The position numbers and the translations under genes were made by a program. A stretch of 64,000 nt of DNA from Methylocystis sp. B8 (GTDB lineage Bacteria; Pseudomonadota; Alphaproteobacteria; Rhizobiales; Beijerinckiaceae): contig NZ_VBTZ01000001.1 in the NCBI RefSeq assembly GCF_005771425.1, forward strand, positions 1-64,000, read 5' to 3'. The notes under the pieces were generated by a model that worked only from the letters and a program-made list of their open reading frames with translations, was not told the origin of the DNA and made no database searches. This document shows, one piece after another, positions 39,968 to 49,137 of the stretch (position 1 is the first letter of the stretch; the number at the start of each line of letters is the position of its first letter).

Positions 39968-40579
39968 TCACCAATAAGCGAGAATGCCGCTCGCGAGCGG
40001 ATAGGACAGGCCGGCGCCAAGCGCGACTCCGGCGGCGACATCGCTCGGATAATGATGCGCCGTCGCGATGCGCGACCAAGCCATCGACAGAATGAGCATT
40101 CCCGCCGCGATCGTCATCGCCGGCCAAGCGATGACGATGGGCGCGAGCACGCCGGTCAGAGTCATCGCGTGGCCGCTGGGGAAGGAGTGATCGTCGAGCG
40201 TCTTCAAGAGCGACGGCAGCCGCGGATCCGCATGGAATGGCCGCTGGCGACCGAAGCGCCGCTTGATGATCGGATAGAGGATATGTAGCAGCGCGGCGTT
40301 CAATAGAGCGAGCGCCGCCACATGCACTCCCTGCCAGCCGAGACCGATCAGGACGGTCGGCGCGATGATCAGATAGATCCAGCCATTGCCGAGCTTGCTG
40401 ATGGCGATTGCAAGAAATCTGCCGATCGATGGACGCGCGGTTCTCGAGAAAAGATGAACCGCCGCGAGGTCAAGTTGGATGAGACGTTGGCTCCACCCTA
40501 AAGCGACGGCGACGTCTGCTTGCGGTTCCGATGACGCGTCTCGCGTCAGCTTCGCCAGCTGGTCCGATGTGAACGCCAT
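39968..40579 (-). CDS. PAP2-family membrane phosphatase
   Basis: 203 residues with about five membrane segments. The three phosphatase motifs are present: KRRFGRQRP, PSGHAMT with its His, and SRIATAHHYPSD with the nucleophile-activating His and Asp. PAP2 enzymes remove phosphate from lipids such as phosphatidic acid, undecaprenyl diphosphate or lipid A; the substrate is unknown. Convergent with the GNAT gene. Confidence 0.85.
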   Translation of the reverse strand: MAFTSDQLAKLTRDASSEPQADVAVALGWSQRLIQLDLAAVHLFSRTARPSIGRFLAIAISKLGNGWIYLIIAPTVLIGLGWQGVHVAALALLNAALLHILYPIIKRRFGRQRPFHADPRLPSLLKTLDDHSFPSGHAMTLTGVLAPIVIAWPAMTIAAGMLILSMAWSRIATAHHYPSDVAAGVALGAGLSYPLASGILAYW

Positions 40580-40687
40580 GACGCAACGTTACGCGGCGGA
40601 CGCTGCGGTTTCGCGACGCCGAGGCTGCGTTTTGGTGACGGCGCCATAGAAGTTGCATGACGGTAATGTGATGTTTTGGTGACGCCG

Positions 40688-41191
40688 CTAGGCGGGCGCA
40701 TGTTTGGCGAAGGCGCTGCGAAAGGCGTTATCGAAGGCGTCGGCGTCGACATCGACGGTTTCGATCTCCACGCCGTCTTCCGCGACGCCTGAAAAACGAT
40801 ATTGCGGATCTGAAAATTCCAAACCTTCTTCGTCCTCGGCGCTTTCGTAAGGCAGTGCGATCTCGACCATCAACTGTCGTTTCAGCGACAGCGCGCGCCC
40901 CACGACTGCATCCATGCGGCCGTCCTCACTGCTCAAATAGCCATCGAGGACGATCATGCAGATGTCGGCGTTTGGCGCTTCGTCCTCCAGCCACTGCAGC
41001 GCCGTCTCGATGCTTTCGCCGATGTCGATCCTGCCTTCCTTGCTGACGACGAACTGCTGCGGCTCTTCGACTCCTGTGTCCGATCGCGCCACGCCGAATG
41101 GCGCGAGCACGCGTCCGCGCGCCAGAGTGGTGACGGCCTTGGCGAAGGCCTCGCCGGCTAGGGCTGCGATGGGGTCAATGGGCGGCGGCAC
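40688..41191 (-). CDS. Hypothetical protein downstream of aminopeptidase P
   Basis: 167 residues, GTG start only 6 bp after the aminopeptidase stop, so probably co-transcribed. I do not recognise a named domain. It is acidic in its C-terminal half, has no signal peptide or membrane segment and contains ESIETALQWLEDEAP followed by a beta-rich stretch (DICMIVLDGYLSS). Likely cytoplasmic. Codon use matches host genes. Confidence 0.65.
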   Translation of the reverse strand: MPPPIDPIAALAGEAFAKAVTTLARGRVLAPFGVARSDTGVEEPQQFVVSKEGRIDIGESIETALQWLEDEAPNADICMIVLDGYLSSEDGRMDAVVGRALSLKRQLMVEIALPYESAEDEEGLEFSDPQYRFSGVAEDGVEIETVDVDADAFDNAFRSAFAKHAPA

Positions 41192-41197
41192 AATGTT

Positions 41198-43012
41198 TCA
41201 CAAGACTCTCGTCGCCTCGCGCAGCCACTTCCGCGTCTTGGCGTCGACAAGCGGCGAGAGCGTCTTGCGCACCTGCGCGTGATAGGCGTTGAGCCAGTCG
41301 ATTTCTTCGCGCGCCAGCAAATTCTTATCGACACAATTCAAATCGAAAGGCGCGAGCGTGATGGTCTCAAACCCGTACATCTCGCGCTCGGCGCCCTTGA
41401 TCTCGCGTTTCTCGACGATGACGAGATTTTCGAGCCTGATTCCATATTCGCCGGCGCGGTAATAGCCGGGCTCGTTCGACAGGATCATGCCGGGCTGCAA
41501 CGGCGTCGCGCCAAGTTTCGAAATGCGCTGCGGCCCCTCATGCACGGAGAGGTAAGAGCCGACGCCGTGTCCCGTGCCGTGATCGAAGTCGAGGCCCGCC
41601 TCCCACAGCGCGCGGCGCGCGAAGGCGTCGAGCTGCGCGCCTGAAACACCCTTGGGGAACAAAGCGCGCGCGATGGCGATATGGCCTTTGAGCACGCGCG
41701 TGAAATGTTCGCGCAATTGTCTCGACGCCAGACCGACGACGAACGTGCGCGTCACGTCAGTCGTGCCGTCCAGATATTGCGCGCCGGAATCTACGAGATA
41801 AACGCCGCGCCCGATCTTGAGATCGCTCTTTTTTGTCACGCGATAATGCGGGATCGCCGCATGTTCGCCGAAGGCGGAGATCGTCGGGAAGGAAATGTCG
41901 CGCAGATCGCCGTTTTCGCGGCGGAAGGTTTCGAGCGCTTCCGCTGCGGAGATTTCGGTCAGCCCGCCCTTTGGCGCGGCTTCCGAGAACCAGGCGAGAA
42001 AGCGCGTCAGCGCCGCGCCGTCGCGAATATGCGCCGCGCGGGCGCCGGCGAGTTCTTTCTCGTTCTTGATCGCCTTGGGCAGCGCCGCCGGATCGTCATT
42101 GACCCGCGGCTTGCCGCCCGCCGCGCGCAAAGTTTCGACGAGCTTCGCCGGCGCCGTCGCCGAATCGAACAGGATTGTCTCGCCACGCTTGCCGGCCTCG
42201 GTGAGATCATCGATGAGGCTTTGCGGCGCCTTCAACGTCAAAAATTTTTCGAGCGCGGCGCGCGTTCTCGGCGCGAGCTTGACGTCGTCGATATAAAGCG
42301 TCGGCGCGCCCTCTTTCGGCAGCCATGCGAAGCACAGCGCGATCGGCGTATGCGCGACATCGGCGCCGCGAATGTTGAAGGCCCAGCAAATCGCATGCGG
42401 ATCGGACATCAACGCCGCGTCGGCGTCTTTGAGCGAAGGGCGCAGCTTCTTGATTTTCGAATTCGCGCTCTCGCCGGCGTAGCGCGAAGGGTGGATCGTC
42501 ACCGCGCCTTTCGGCTCGGCGGGGCGATCTTTCCACAGCGCGTCAATCGGATTGGCGTCGAGCGGAACGAGTTCGATCTTCTTTTCCGCGAGCGCCTTGG
42601 CGAAGCGCTCGATCTGGGCGCTGGTGTGCACCCAGGGATCATAGCCGATGCGCGCGCCGGGACGCGCATGATCGCAAAGCCATTTCACGGGCGTTATCTC
42701 GGCGATGTCGAGCGGCTTGAAGAGCTTGGCGTCGATCTCGCTGCGCACCTGAATGACATAGCGGCCGTCGACGAAGATCGCCGCCGCCTTCTCCAGCACG
42801 ACGGCGAAGCCGGCCGATCCGGTGAAGCCCGTGAGCCAGGCGAGGCGCTCGGCGCATTTGGGCACATATTCGTTTTGATGGGCGTCGGCGCGCGGGACGA
42901 GGAAGCCGTCCAGCCCCTGGCGCTTTAATTCGGCGCGCAGCGCCTTAAGGCGCGCGGCGCTGTCGCCGCGCGAGGTCTCGTCTACGAATGTCTGGAATTT
43001 AGCTTCGAACAT
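41198..43012 (-). CDS. pepP: Xaa-Pro aminopeptidase (M24, aminopeptidase P)
   Basis: 604 residues, the long three-domain form (two creatinase-like N-terminal domains then the pita-bread catalytic domain). Metal ligands are visible: two Asp in YLVDSGAQYLDGTTDVTRTF, His in HGTGHGVGSYLSVHEGP, Glu in SNEPGYYRAGEYGIRLEN and a Glu in the FETITLAPFD region. It removes N-terminal residues preceding proline. It is preceded by prmA and followed closely by the hypothetical gene at 40688 on the same strand. Confidence 0.92.
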   Translation of the reverse strand: MFEAKFQTFVDETSRGDSAARLKALRAELKRQGLDGFLVPRADAHQNEYVPKCAERLAWLTGFTGSAGFAVVLEKAAAIFVDGRYVIQVRSEIDAKLFKPLDIAEITPVKWLCDHARPGARIGYDPWVHTSAQIERFAKALAEKKIELVPLDANPIDALWKDRPAEPKGAVTIHPSRYAGESANSKIKKLRPSLKDADAALMSDPHAICWAFNIRGADVAHTPIALCFAWLPKEGAPTLYIDDVKLAPRTRAALEKFLTLKAPQSLIDDLTEAGKRGETILFDSATAPAKLVETLRAAGGKPRVNDDPAALPKAIKNEKELAGARAAHIRDGAALTRFLAWFSEAAPKGGLTEISAAEALETFRRENGDLRDISFPTISAFGEHAAIPHYRVTKKSDLKIGRGVYLVDSGAQYLDGTTDVTRTFVVGLASRQLREHFTRVLKGHIAIARALFPKGVSGAQLDAFARRALWEAGLDFDHGTGHGVGSYLSVHEGPQRISKLGATPLQPGMILSNEPGYYRAGEYGIRLENLVIVEKREIKGAEREMYGFETITLAPFDLNCVDKNLLAREEIDWLNAYHAQVRKTLSPLVDAKTRKWLREATRVL

Positions 43013-43065
43013 AGTTCGAAGCTAATCGCGCGTTGAGCGTTGGGCAACTGACCGGCGCAGGAGGT

Positions 43066-43980
43066 TCAGACTCCACCCCTTCGGAGCAGCAGCGTCGCCC
43101 AGCCGTCGATGTCGCCCCGCTCGGCAAGGAAAAAGCCCTGGGCGCGATAGGCGTCGAGCACGCCGCGCACGTCGCGCGCGAGCAGTCCCGAGAGCACAAG
43201 CTCAGCGCTCGGCGCGGCGGCGCGGGCGATGTCGGGCGCGAGCAAGCGCAAAGGCTTCGCCAGAATATTGGCGAAGATCAGATCATATTCGCCTAGCAGC
43301 GATGGGTGGCGCAGCCCTGTGGCGACAACCGGACGCACATAGGGGCCGGCGCCATTGGCGCTTGCGTTGGCGCTGGCCGTCGCCACGGCGATGGGATCAA
43401 TATCGCCGCAGGCGACGCGCTGACGAAAGAGAAGCGCGCTGGCGATCGCCAGAACGCCAGTGCCAGTTCCGACATCGAGAATGCGCTCGGGCCGTCGGCG
43501 CTTGGCGATCCTATCGAGCGCCTTGAGGCAGCCGAGCGTCGTGCCGTGATGGCCGGTGCCAAAGGCAAGCGCCGCCTCGATTTCGACGCCAATGTCATTC
43601 ACGCGCCGCCGGCCTCGATCATGCGCGCCATGCACGAGGACGCGGCCGGCGCGCACCGGCGCCAGTCCCGCAAGAGAATTCTCAACCCAATCCTTCTCAT
43701 CGACTGTCGAAAAGCGCGCGGCCTGCGCCGCCTCGGCGCCGGCTGCGGATTCGATCAGCGCATGAATCTGCGCTTCGTCGGGCGCGGTCGCAAAATAGAC
43801 CTCGACCGACCATTGCGGTCCGCCGTCCAGTTCGAAGGCGGCGGCCGCCGTCTCGGTAGGGTCGAAGGTCTCGACGATGAGGTCGGCGACGGCGCGGGCG
43901 CGTTTTTCGTCGCAATCGAGGCGCAGCATATGGCTGGCGTTGTTGGGCGGAAGGCCTTCAAGCATGCGCGCGCTTAGCAC
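43066..43980 (-). CDS. prmA: Ribosomal protein L11 methyltransferase
   Basis: 304 residues. The SAM site is ILDVGTGTGVLAIA and the PrmA-type active-site segment is DLIFANILAKPL; the GTGHHGTTLGCL segment also fits the family. The N-terminal L11-recognition domain is present but weakly conserved, as usual. PrmA trimethylates ribosomal protein L11. The start is uncertain: a GTG at 43980 or internal ATG codons are possible. It diverges from the GTPase gene at 44066 with 85 bp between. Confidence 0.88.
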   Translation of the reverse strand: MLSARMLEGLPPNNASHMLRLDCDEKRARAVADLIVETFDPTETAAAAFELDGGPQWSVEVYFATAPDEAQIHALIESAAGAEAAQAARFSTVDEKDWVENSLAGLAPVRAGRVLVHGAHDRGRRRVNDIGVEIEAALAFGTGHHGTTLGCLKALDRIAKRRRPERILDVGTGTGVLAIASALLFRQRVACGDIDPIAVATASANASANGAGPYVRPVVATGLRHPSLLGEYDLIFANILAKPLRLLAPDIARAAAPSAELVLSGLLARDVRGVLDAYRAQGFFLAERGDIDGWATLLLRRGGV

Positions 43981-44065
43981 GGCGGCGGCGCGCGCGTCAC
44001 CTTTCGCCGCGCGCCTGCGGCCTGTATTGTCGCGCTACAGGCAGGCTCAACAGTTGAAGGCGCGG

Positions 44066-45046
44066 ATGACCGAAAGACTTTCGATTTGTCTGATCGGGCC
44101 AAAGAAGGGCGGCAAGTCGTCGCTGCTCGCCACGCTCGTCGATTGCGTCGCGCAAAGCGCCTTCGGCTATTCGCCGCGGCTGCGGCCCGCGTTGCAGCCG
44201 ATCACCGAGGGGGAATTCTACGCCGAGAGCGCCGAGCCGAAGAAGGCTGATTTGCTGTCGGTCGAGCGGGGCGATTATGAGCGGCTGCGGCGGGACTTCG
44301 CTGAAGGCGGCCTCGCGACCGACACGCTTGACACCTATGAATACCGCTTTCGCCTCACCGTGAATGGCGAAGCGCCGCCCGCGACTGTGTTGCGGGGACC
44401 CTGGCTCTTGGAGATCATTGACTCGGCGGGCGAGATCGCCGTGCCGCCGGATGGCGCCGAAGTGGCGATTTTGAACGACGTCAAGGCAAAGCTCGCCAAG
44501 CAGATGCTTGACTCGGAGGCGATCGTGATCGTGCTGCCGCTGGTGCGGCTTGAAGATTCCGGCTGGTCCGGCAATCTCGCTCGACTGATAGACCGGCTGG
44601 CGCTGGCGCCTGAAAAGAAGCTGAAGCGCCTCGTCGTCGTCTTCTCGCAATATGAACGGTTGTTCGCGCGCCTTGGGCCAAGCGCCTTCACCTACGCCTG
44701 CGATCCTGCGGTGGCGCTGCACGCCTTGCGCAAATCCTTGCGCGCCGTGCAATGGCTCGATCGGCTGCGCGCTTTAGAAAAGCCCAACGGCGGCGGCGTG
44801 TCGGTGCGCTTCACGGTTTGCTCGGCCTACGGCTTCGTCAAGCGCTTCCAGACCCCCAACATCGATCCGCATCAGCCCGGAGAGCGGCGTTTTCGGCGCG
44901 CGGGCCTTGAGGGGGCCCGCGCCTATAATGAATACTGGCGGCCGTTTCTGACCGCTGAGCCGTTTCTCTACGCCGCTCTGGGCCTCGATAGCGCTTTCAC
45001 CTTCTCCTATGCGCAGCTTGACGCGCGCTTAGAGGAGATCGCCTGA
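44066..45046 (+). CDS. P-loop GTPase-like protein of an unassigned cassette
   Basis: 326 residues from the ATG at 44066 (AAGG upstream); the frame open further upstream is antisense to prmA. A Walker A motif (IGPKKGGKSSLLATL) starts near residue 9 and a G3-like DSAGE lies in LLEIIDSAGEIAVPP near residue 118. The G4 position reads VVVFSQYE rather than NKxD, so GTP specificity is doubtful. The fold resembles GTPases of the proposed double-GTPase/GAP1 conflict systems (Kaur and Aravind group), but this is weak motif-level similarity only. It is followed by a partner gene 75 bp downstream. Confidence 0.62.
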   Translation: MTERLSICLIGPKKGGKSSLLATLVDCVAQSAFGYSPRLRPALQPITEGEFYAESAEPKKADLLSVERGDYERLRRDFAEGGLATDTLDTYEYRFRLTVNGEAPPATVLRGPWLLEIIDSAGEIAVPPDGAEVAILNDVKAKLAKQMLDSEAIVIVLPLVRLEDSGWSGNLARLIDRLALAPEKKLKRLVVVFSQYERLFARLGPSAFTYACDPAVALHALRKSLRAVQWLDRLRALEKPNGGGVSVRFTVCSAYGFVKRFQTPNIDPHQPGERRFRRAGLEGARAYNEYWRPFLTAEPFLYAALGLDSAFTFSYAQLDARLEEIA

Positions 45047-45121
45047 AGCGTTTTCGTCAATTCTTGATTAACGCTCTGCGGCTAGGCTGACGCGTGGACT
45101 TTCCGCGCGAAAGGACGGGCG

Positions 45122-45943
45122 ATGCTCAGCGTTGCGCCGAAAGGCGACGAGACAGCCGAAATTTCCCTCGAACGGTTGCATTATGGAAAGCTCGCCTCCG
45201 GCGCGACTCTCAGCGTTCCGGCGACGGAAGGTTATGGCGTGACCTTGCGCAGCCGCAATTTGCGGCCGGCCGACGATCGCTTGCTCTCGCCGCCCCAGCT
45301 GATGGCGCTTCGCCGCCTCGAGCCCGACCTCGTGGATCCTGCCTCGCGCCAGCACGGCGCCTTCCTCGCGCGGGTTTCGCCAGAGCCCAATTCACGCCGG
45401 GCAGTTTTTCTTCGCGCTCGGTTTCGTCCTGAAGATGGCGAAGGCGGCCATGGGCGCCTCTATCAGCAAAGCGCTGTTTGGAGTGTAGCGGCTGCCGATT
45501 GGCGTCGACATCCCGCGGCCCTCCTCGCCATGGCAGGCTCCGAACTTGAAGCGCTTCCAGACCTGGCGACAGAGAACGAGGATATCCGCTACAGCGCCGC
45601 CCCGGCGCGCTACGTCGTACGCTTCCTCGACCCGCAGGACATTTGGCTCGTGCTCGAGGACTCGCTGGAAAAGACCCGCTGGGCGGCGCCCGTTCTCGAA
45701 TTTCTGGCGCGCGGCGCCGAAACCGGCGAAGACGCGACGCTGACCTTCGGCGCCGACGATTTCGCAAGCGAAGCCGCGTTTCTCAACGCCATCGGTCTGG
45801 CGCTGCAATTCTTGCCGGCGAGCTATCCGCGCTGGCGCGAGATCAGCGTCGTCTCCGGCCTGCGTCATGCGCCGCAGGGCCTTTGCTTTCGATATCTTCC
45901 CTCGCTGCGCGCGGCGGCTGGGGCGACCTCAATCGCCGCTTGA
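45122..45943 (+). CDS. Hypothetical partner of the P-loop protein, possibly GAP1-N-like
   Basis: 273 residues, good AAAGGACGGG ribosome-binding site. I do not recognise it with confidence. The N-terminal pattern LERLHYGKLASGATLSV with a later SPPQLMALRRLEPDL faintly recalls the GTPase-associated protein 1 N-terminal domain (a beta-rich domain with a conserved Tyr-Gly turn). No signal peptide or membrane segment. It lies directly after the P-loop gene on the same strand and ends 1 bp from the convergent membrane protein gene, so the three likely form a functional group. Confidence 0.55.
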   Translation: MLSVAPKGDETAEISLERLHYGKLASGATLSVPATEGYGVTLRSRNLRPADDRLLSPPQLMALRRLEPDLVDPASRQHGAFLARVSPEPNSRRAVFLRARFRPEDGEGGHGRLYQQSAVWSVAAADWRRHPAALLAMAGSELEALPDLATENEDIRYSAAPARYVVRFLDPQDIWLVLEDSLEKTRWAAPVLEFLARGAETGEDATLTFGADDFASEAAFLNAIGLALQFLPASYPRWREISVVSGLRHAPQGLCFRYLPSLRAAAGATSIAA

Positions 45944-45944
45944 C

Positions 45945-48152
45945 CTAGGCGGACGAACGCCTGTTGAGCGGCGCCGGTTCGGCGATCAGATAGCGCTCAA
46001 GCGCGCCATAGCGCCGCCGCGGCAGATTCGCGGCGCTGGCGTCCGAATAATAGGCGCGGGGGCCGCTGGCGACGACGCCGTCGGGTCCGTAACGCAGCGC
46101 GCGAACGGCGCGCGGTTTCAGCGCCGCGAAGAGGCGCGACTCAATCTGCGAGACTGTGACATTGTCGACGAGATAGGCGCCTTTGCGGTCGACATGGGCG
46201 ATTTCATCGCGCACCAGACGGTTGAGAATGGCGACGACATTTTCGTGCACATTAGGCGGCAGCGATGAAATCGCTTCCGCTTCGGGATCGATTTCGCTCA
46301 TGTCGCCATGGACCGGACGCCCTGTGCGAAGGATCGCTTTCATGGCGCGGATGTCGACAGGCTCTTCTTCGTCGTCCGAAAGATCGATCGGCGCCGCGAA
46401 CTGACGCCGCTCGCGCGCCTCATAGCCGCGTTTGAAAATCTCGGACAGGAATTTCATGATGAATAGGAAGGCGTCCTGCGCCATCGCCACGCCGATCGCC
46501 ATCGTCGAATCTGGGGTGAAGCTCCAGAAGGCTTCTCGCGCCAGCTCGAATTTGTTGCGCTCCGAACTATGGGCGCGCAAATAGGCGTCGCTCTTTTTCA
46601 AGAGCTCGCGCACCTCGTCCTCTGAGAGGCCGGCCGCCTTGCCGGAGACGACGCAAGCGTCGACGATGGTTTTCGCCGCGTTGAAGCCGTTGGCTGCGGC
46701 GGCCCTATCCGACGCCGGCGCCGCACGGATTTTGGCGACGATCGCCGAAAGCTCGTCGCGTAGGCCGGTTTCGAGCCCGCATTTTTTGTCGAAGCCGACG
46801 CGCGCGGCGATCGTTTCGTCGCGCGCCGAGAGCAGATCACGCGCCTCGCCCTGCGGCTCGCAGGTGAAGTCGCGCGGAACGCTCGCGGGCAGCGCGTTCG
46901 ATTGCCGCGCCGCCGCGAGGATCGGCTCGCACAGGGGTTTCGCTTCACGCACCGCGCGCCACGTCGGCTCCATGCGCAACTGGTCGCGAAGCGCTGCGAG
47001 ATCTCGCAAAGTCGCGTCGAGGTCGAGCGCGGCTTCGCCCTTTGGCATCGGCCGGGCCGAAGCGGCGTTCGCGGCCTCCGCCTTTTGTTTCAGCGTGATC
47101 GTTTGAGCGTTGAGCGCGTCACGACGCTTGATGGCGTTGGCCCGCTCATTCGTCGGCGTAGCGAGGGTCTGCCTGAGCGCCGACATGCGTCGCGTCGCCT
47201 CCGCCGCCTTTTCTTGATGTGCGCGGCAATTGGGTCCGCAGGCGGCGCCCATTCCGTCGAGCCCATGTTCGGCGTCGACCGCGAGCTGCTCTTCCTGGCG
47301 CGCTGTCGCGGCCGCCGACGCCATCTCATCTTGCTTAGCTTTGATGATGACGTCGAGTTCGGCGGCGCTGCGATCAAGCGCGTCGATCTCGCGCCGCGCA
47401 TCGTCGATCTGACGCGTCGCCGCCTGCGCGCTTTCCATTTCCGCGGCCGCTTGGCTTGCGGCCTGCGCGATGATCGCCTGCTGCGCCTCCTGCCTCTTTC
47501 GAATGGCGTCGCGCAGCGCGGGCCCAGCCTGTCGCGCGGTATCGATAACGACGTTGATCGAGTCGAGATAGGTCTTGTAGCTCGGAGTCGCGGCGATGCG
47601 CGCCGATGTCGATTCATAGGCTGCGGCGATTTCCTTTGTCGCCGGCAGAATGACTTCCGTCGCGAGCTCCATTGGCTGCAGTTCGGCGACGATCTTGCGC
47701 GAGGAAAGCTTGAAGATGTTGTTGTAGTAGTAAGTGAACGAGAAGAACGCGGAGATCGAAAAGACGAAGGCGAAGACCAACGCCGTTACGCCCGTCTTGA
47801 TGATCATGCGTTCGCGGGCCATTCGCCGCCGCGCAATGAGCGCCGCGAGATCGACGCCAAGCGACCAGGAGGTCGCCGCGAGCATGGTGAGGACGGCGGT
47901 CGTCGCGATCAGAGTGCCCGCGACGCCGATCACGTCGTCGGGCTCCTTCTGCATGATGTCGATCATGCCGGAGGAGGTCGTGTAGAAGACCCAGGCGAGG
48001 ACGGGCAGGGCGGCCGCCATGCCGACTCGGCCGAGGTTGAGATCGCCGCTCCAGAGACGGACGAGCGGCGAAATCAGCGCATCGAAAAGGCCAAACGCTC
48101 GCGGCGAGGTCGCGGGAGCAGTCATGCGTCCCTGATGGGCGGCGGCGGTCAT
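45945..48152 (-). CDS. Large membrane protein with long coiled coil, unassigned
   Basis: 735 residues. Three hydrophobic segments near residues 40-60, 75-98 and 115-140 are followed by a long Ala/Gln/Glu-rich coiled coil (about 200-370, dense in heptads) and a further hydrophobic segment near 565-590; a conserved-looking C-terminal domain of about 140 residues follows with VHENVVAILNRLVRDEIAHVD. Two Cys-containing patches (GAACGPNC; KPLCEPIL) could make disulfides if periplasmic. No family name is known to me. It converges on the P-loop/partner pair and may be their membrane-bound third component. Confidence 0.6.
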   Translation of the reverse strand: MTAAAHQGRMTAPATSPRAFGLFDALISPLVRLWSGDLNLGRVGMAAALPVLAWVFYTTSSGMIDIMQKEPDDVIGVAGTLIATTAVLTMLAATSWSLGVDLAALIARRRMARERMIIKTGVTALVFAFVFSISAFFSFTYYYNNIFKLSSRKIVAELQPMELATEVILPATKEIAAAYESTSARIAATPSYKTYLDSINVVIDTARQAGPALRDAIRKRQEAQQAIIAQAASQAAAEMESAQAATRQIDDARREIDALDRSAAELDVIIKAKQDEMASAAATARQEEQLAVDAEHGLDGMGAACGPNCRAHQEKAAEATRRMSALRQTLATPTNERANAIKRRDALNAQTITLKQKAEAANAASARPMPKGEAALDLDATLRDLAALRDQLRMEPTWRAVREAKPLCEPILAAARQSNALPASVPRDFTCEPQGEARDLLSARDETIAARVGFDKKCGLETGLRDELSAIVAKIRAAPASDRAAAANGFNAAKTIVDACVVSGKAAGLSEDEVRELLKKSDAYLRAHSSERNKFELAREAFWSFTPDSTMAIGVAMAQDAFLFIMKFLSEIFKRGYEARERRQFAAPIDLSDDEEEPVDIRAMKAILRTGRPVHGDMSEIDPEAEAISSLPPNVHENVVAILNRLVRDEIAHVDRKGAYLVDNVTVSQIESRLFAALKPRAVRALRYGPDGVVASGPRAYYSDASAANLPRRRYGALERYLIAEPAPLNRRSSA

Positions 48153-48203
48153 CGTGCAGTCGCTCTCGACGCTGGAACCAGCCGGCTGCGCATATCCGCT
48201 CCC

Positions 48204-48413
48204 TTAGAAAAGCAATGTCGGGTTGGCGACGTTGCCGGCGAATTGAGACGGATTTGCGCCCCAGCGCAAGGGCGAGCCTCCGCTGCGGCGCAGCGCGTCG
48301 GCGACGCTCCCGGCGAATGCTTGCCGCTCATCGGACTGGGGGTAGTGCGGCGCGTGGCATATTTCGCCGTCGCGGCTTGCCAAAAAAACTTTGAGGGCGC
48401 ACGCTCGGAGCAC
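48204..48413 (-). CDS. Possible small protein upstream of the membrane coiled-coil gene
   Basis: 69 codons from a GTG at 48413 with GAAGGG about 5 nt upstream. Third positions are strongly G/C, as in real genes here, and the peptide has ordinary composition (SRDGEICHAPHYPQ...). It reads in the same direction as the 735-residue membrane protein, whose start lies 51 bp downstream, so it could be its operon leader. No known family; the call rests on codon bias only. Confidence 0.35.
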   Translation of the reverse strand: MLRACALKVFLASRDGEICHAPHYPQSDERQAFAGSVADALRRSGGSPLRWGANPSQFAGNVANPTLLF

Positions 48414-48465
48414 AATTTCCCTTCGAATGCTTATCAGGTTTTTGTCTAAGATATTGGAGAAAACA

Positions 48466-49092
48466 ATGACACGTCTTTTCGTTATAGCGGCAGCTTTGCT
48501 TTCCCTAGCGCTGATTTCTTTCGACCAGCGCGTGTCGCGCGCCGCTGAGGCGCAGCGCGCCGACAATGAAGCTTCAAGCGCATTGCCGAGAATCGAACTC
48601 CACGTCGCCAAGACAAGTTACGACGCCACGACTAGCACTTTAACCTTGGACGGTGTTGGACAGGTCGACGTGTACGACGCGGCCGGAAAAATCCATCACA
48701 CGACGTATGAGGAATTCGCGGCCTTAAGCGCACATCCGGCGAGTCATAGAAAACAACAGGATGAAAACGGGTTCACCATCAGGGGCAAAATTAACGGCGA
48801 AGGCTATGAGCAAAAGGTCGAATCCTTCAGCCATGATCTGAAATCACAAAGCATGTCGCTCAAATTGTCGAGCGGTGTGCAGTTGAAAACCATACGAAGC
48901 CACGCTGACGCGACCACTGTCGTCTTCGGCCCAGTTCCGACGCATATCGTCTGTTGCGACTGCGACTGGAAGTGCTCCGTCGCTTGGATTATCGCCAGTT
49001 ATTGCGCCGCATGCGCCTCGGGCACGGTTGGCGCAAGCTCCTGCTGCCAAGTTTGCGGTCTGCCGGCAGTGGTTGGAGGGACGTGTCCCTAA
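48466..49092 (+). CDS. Secreted protein with ten-cysteine C-terminal domain
   Basis: 208 residues from the ATG at 48466 (GGAG upstream). A signal peptide covers about residues 1-29, ending near RVSRAAEA. The middle is a soluble, Thr/Asp-rich region (about 30-155). The last ~48 residues contain ten cysteines among small residues: a CCDCDWKC cluster, CAAC, CC, QVCG and a terminal CP. The spacing suggests a disulfide-rich or metal-binding peptide, possibly a released bacteriocin-like or toxin-like domain, but no family was recognised. A hairpin terminator follows at once. Confidence 0.65.
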   Translation: MTRLFVIAAALLSLALISFDQRVSRAAEAQRADNEASSALPRIELHVAKTSYDATTSTLTLDGVGQVDVYDAAGKIHHTTYEEFAALSAHPASHRKQQDENGFTIRGKINGEGYEQKVESFSHDLKSQSMSLKLSSGVQLKTIRSHADATTVVFGPVPTHIVCCDCDWKCSVAWIIASYCAACASGTVGASSCCQVCGLPAVVGGTCP

Positions 49093-49137
49093 AAAAGTGG
49101 GGCGCGACGCCGCGCGCCCCGCTTGCCGTCTGTTTTA
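49093..49137 (+). terminator. Intrinsic terminator after the Cys-rich secreted protein
   Basis: Right after the stop, GGGGCGCG (49099-49106) pairs with CGCGCCCC (49113-49120) around a 6-nt loop, preceded by an A-tract and followed by a loose T-rich stretch (TGTTTTAT). Probable rho-independent terminator. Confidence 0.5.

Noticed and set aside
41681-42928. Plus-strand frame of 415 codons, very Arg-rich
   Set aside because: Antisense to aminopeptidase P, whose metal ligands are all identified on the minus strand.
46902-48449. Plus-strand frame of 515 codons
   Set aside because: Antisense to the membrane coiled-coil gene and extremely Arg-rich, typical of a high-GC shadow frame.
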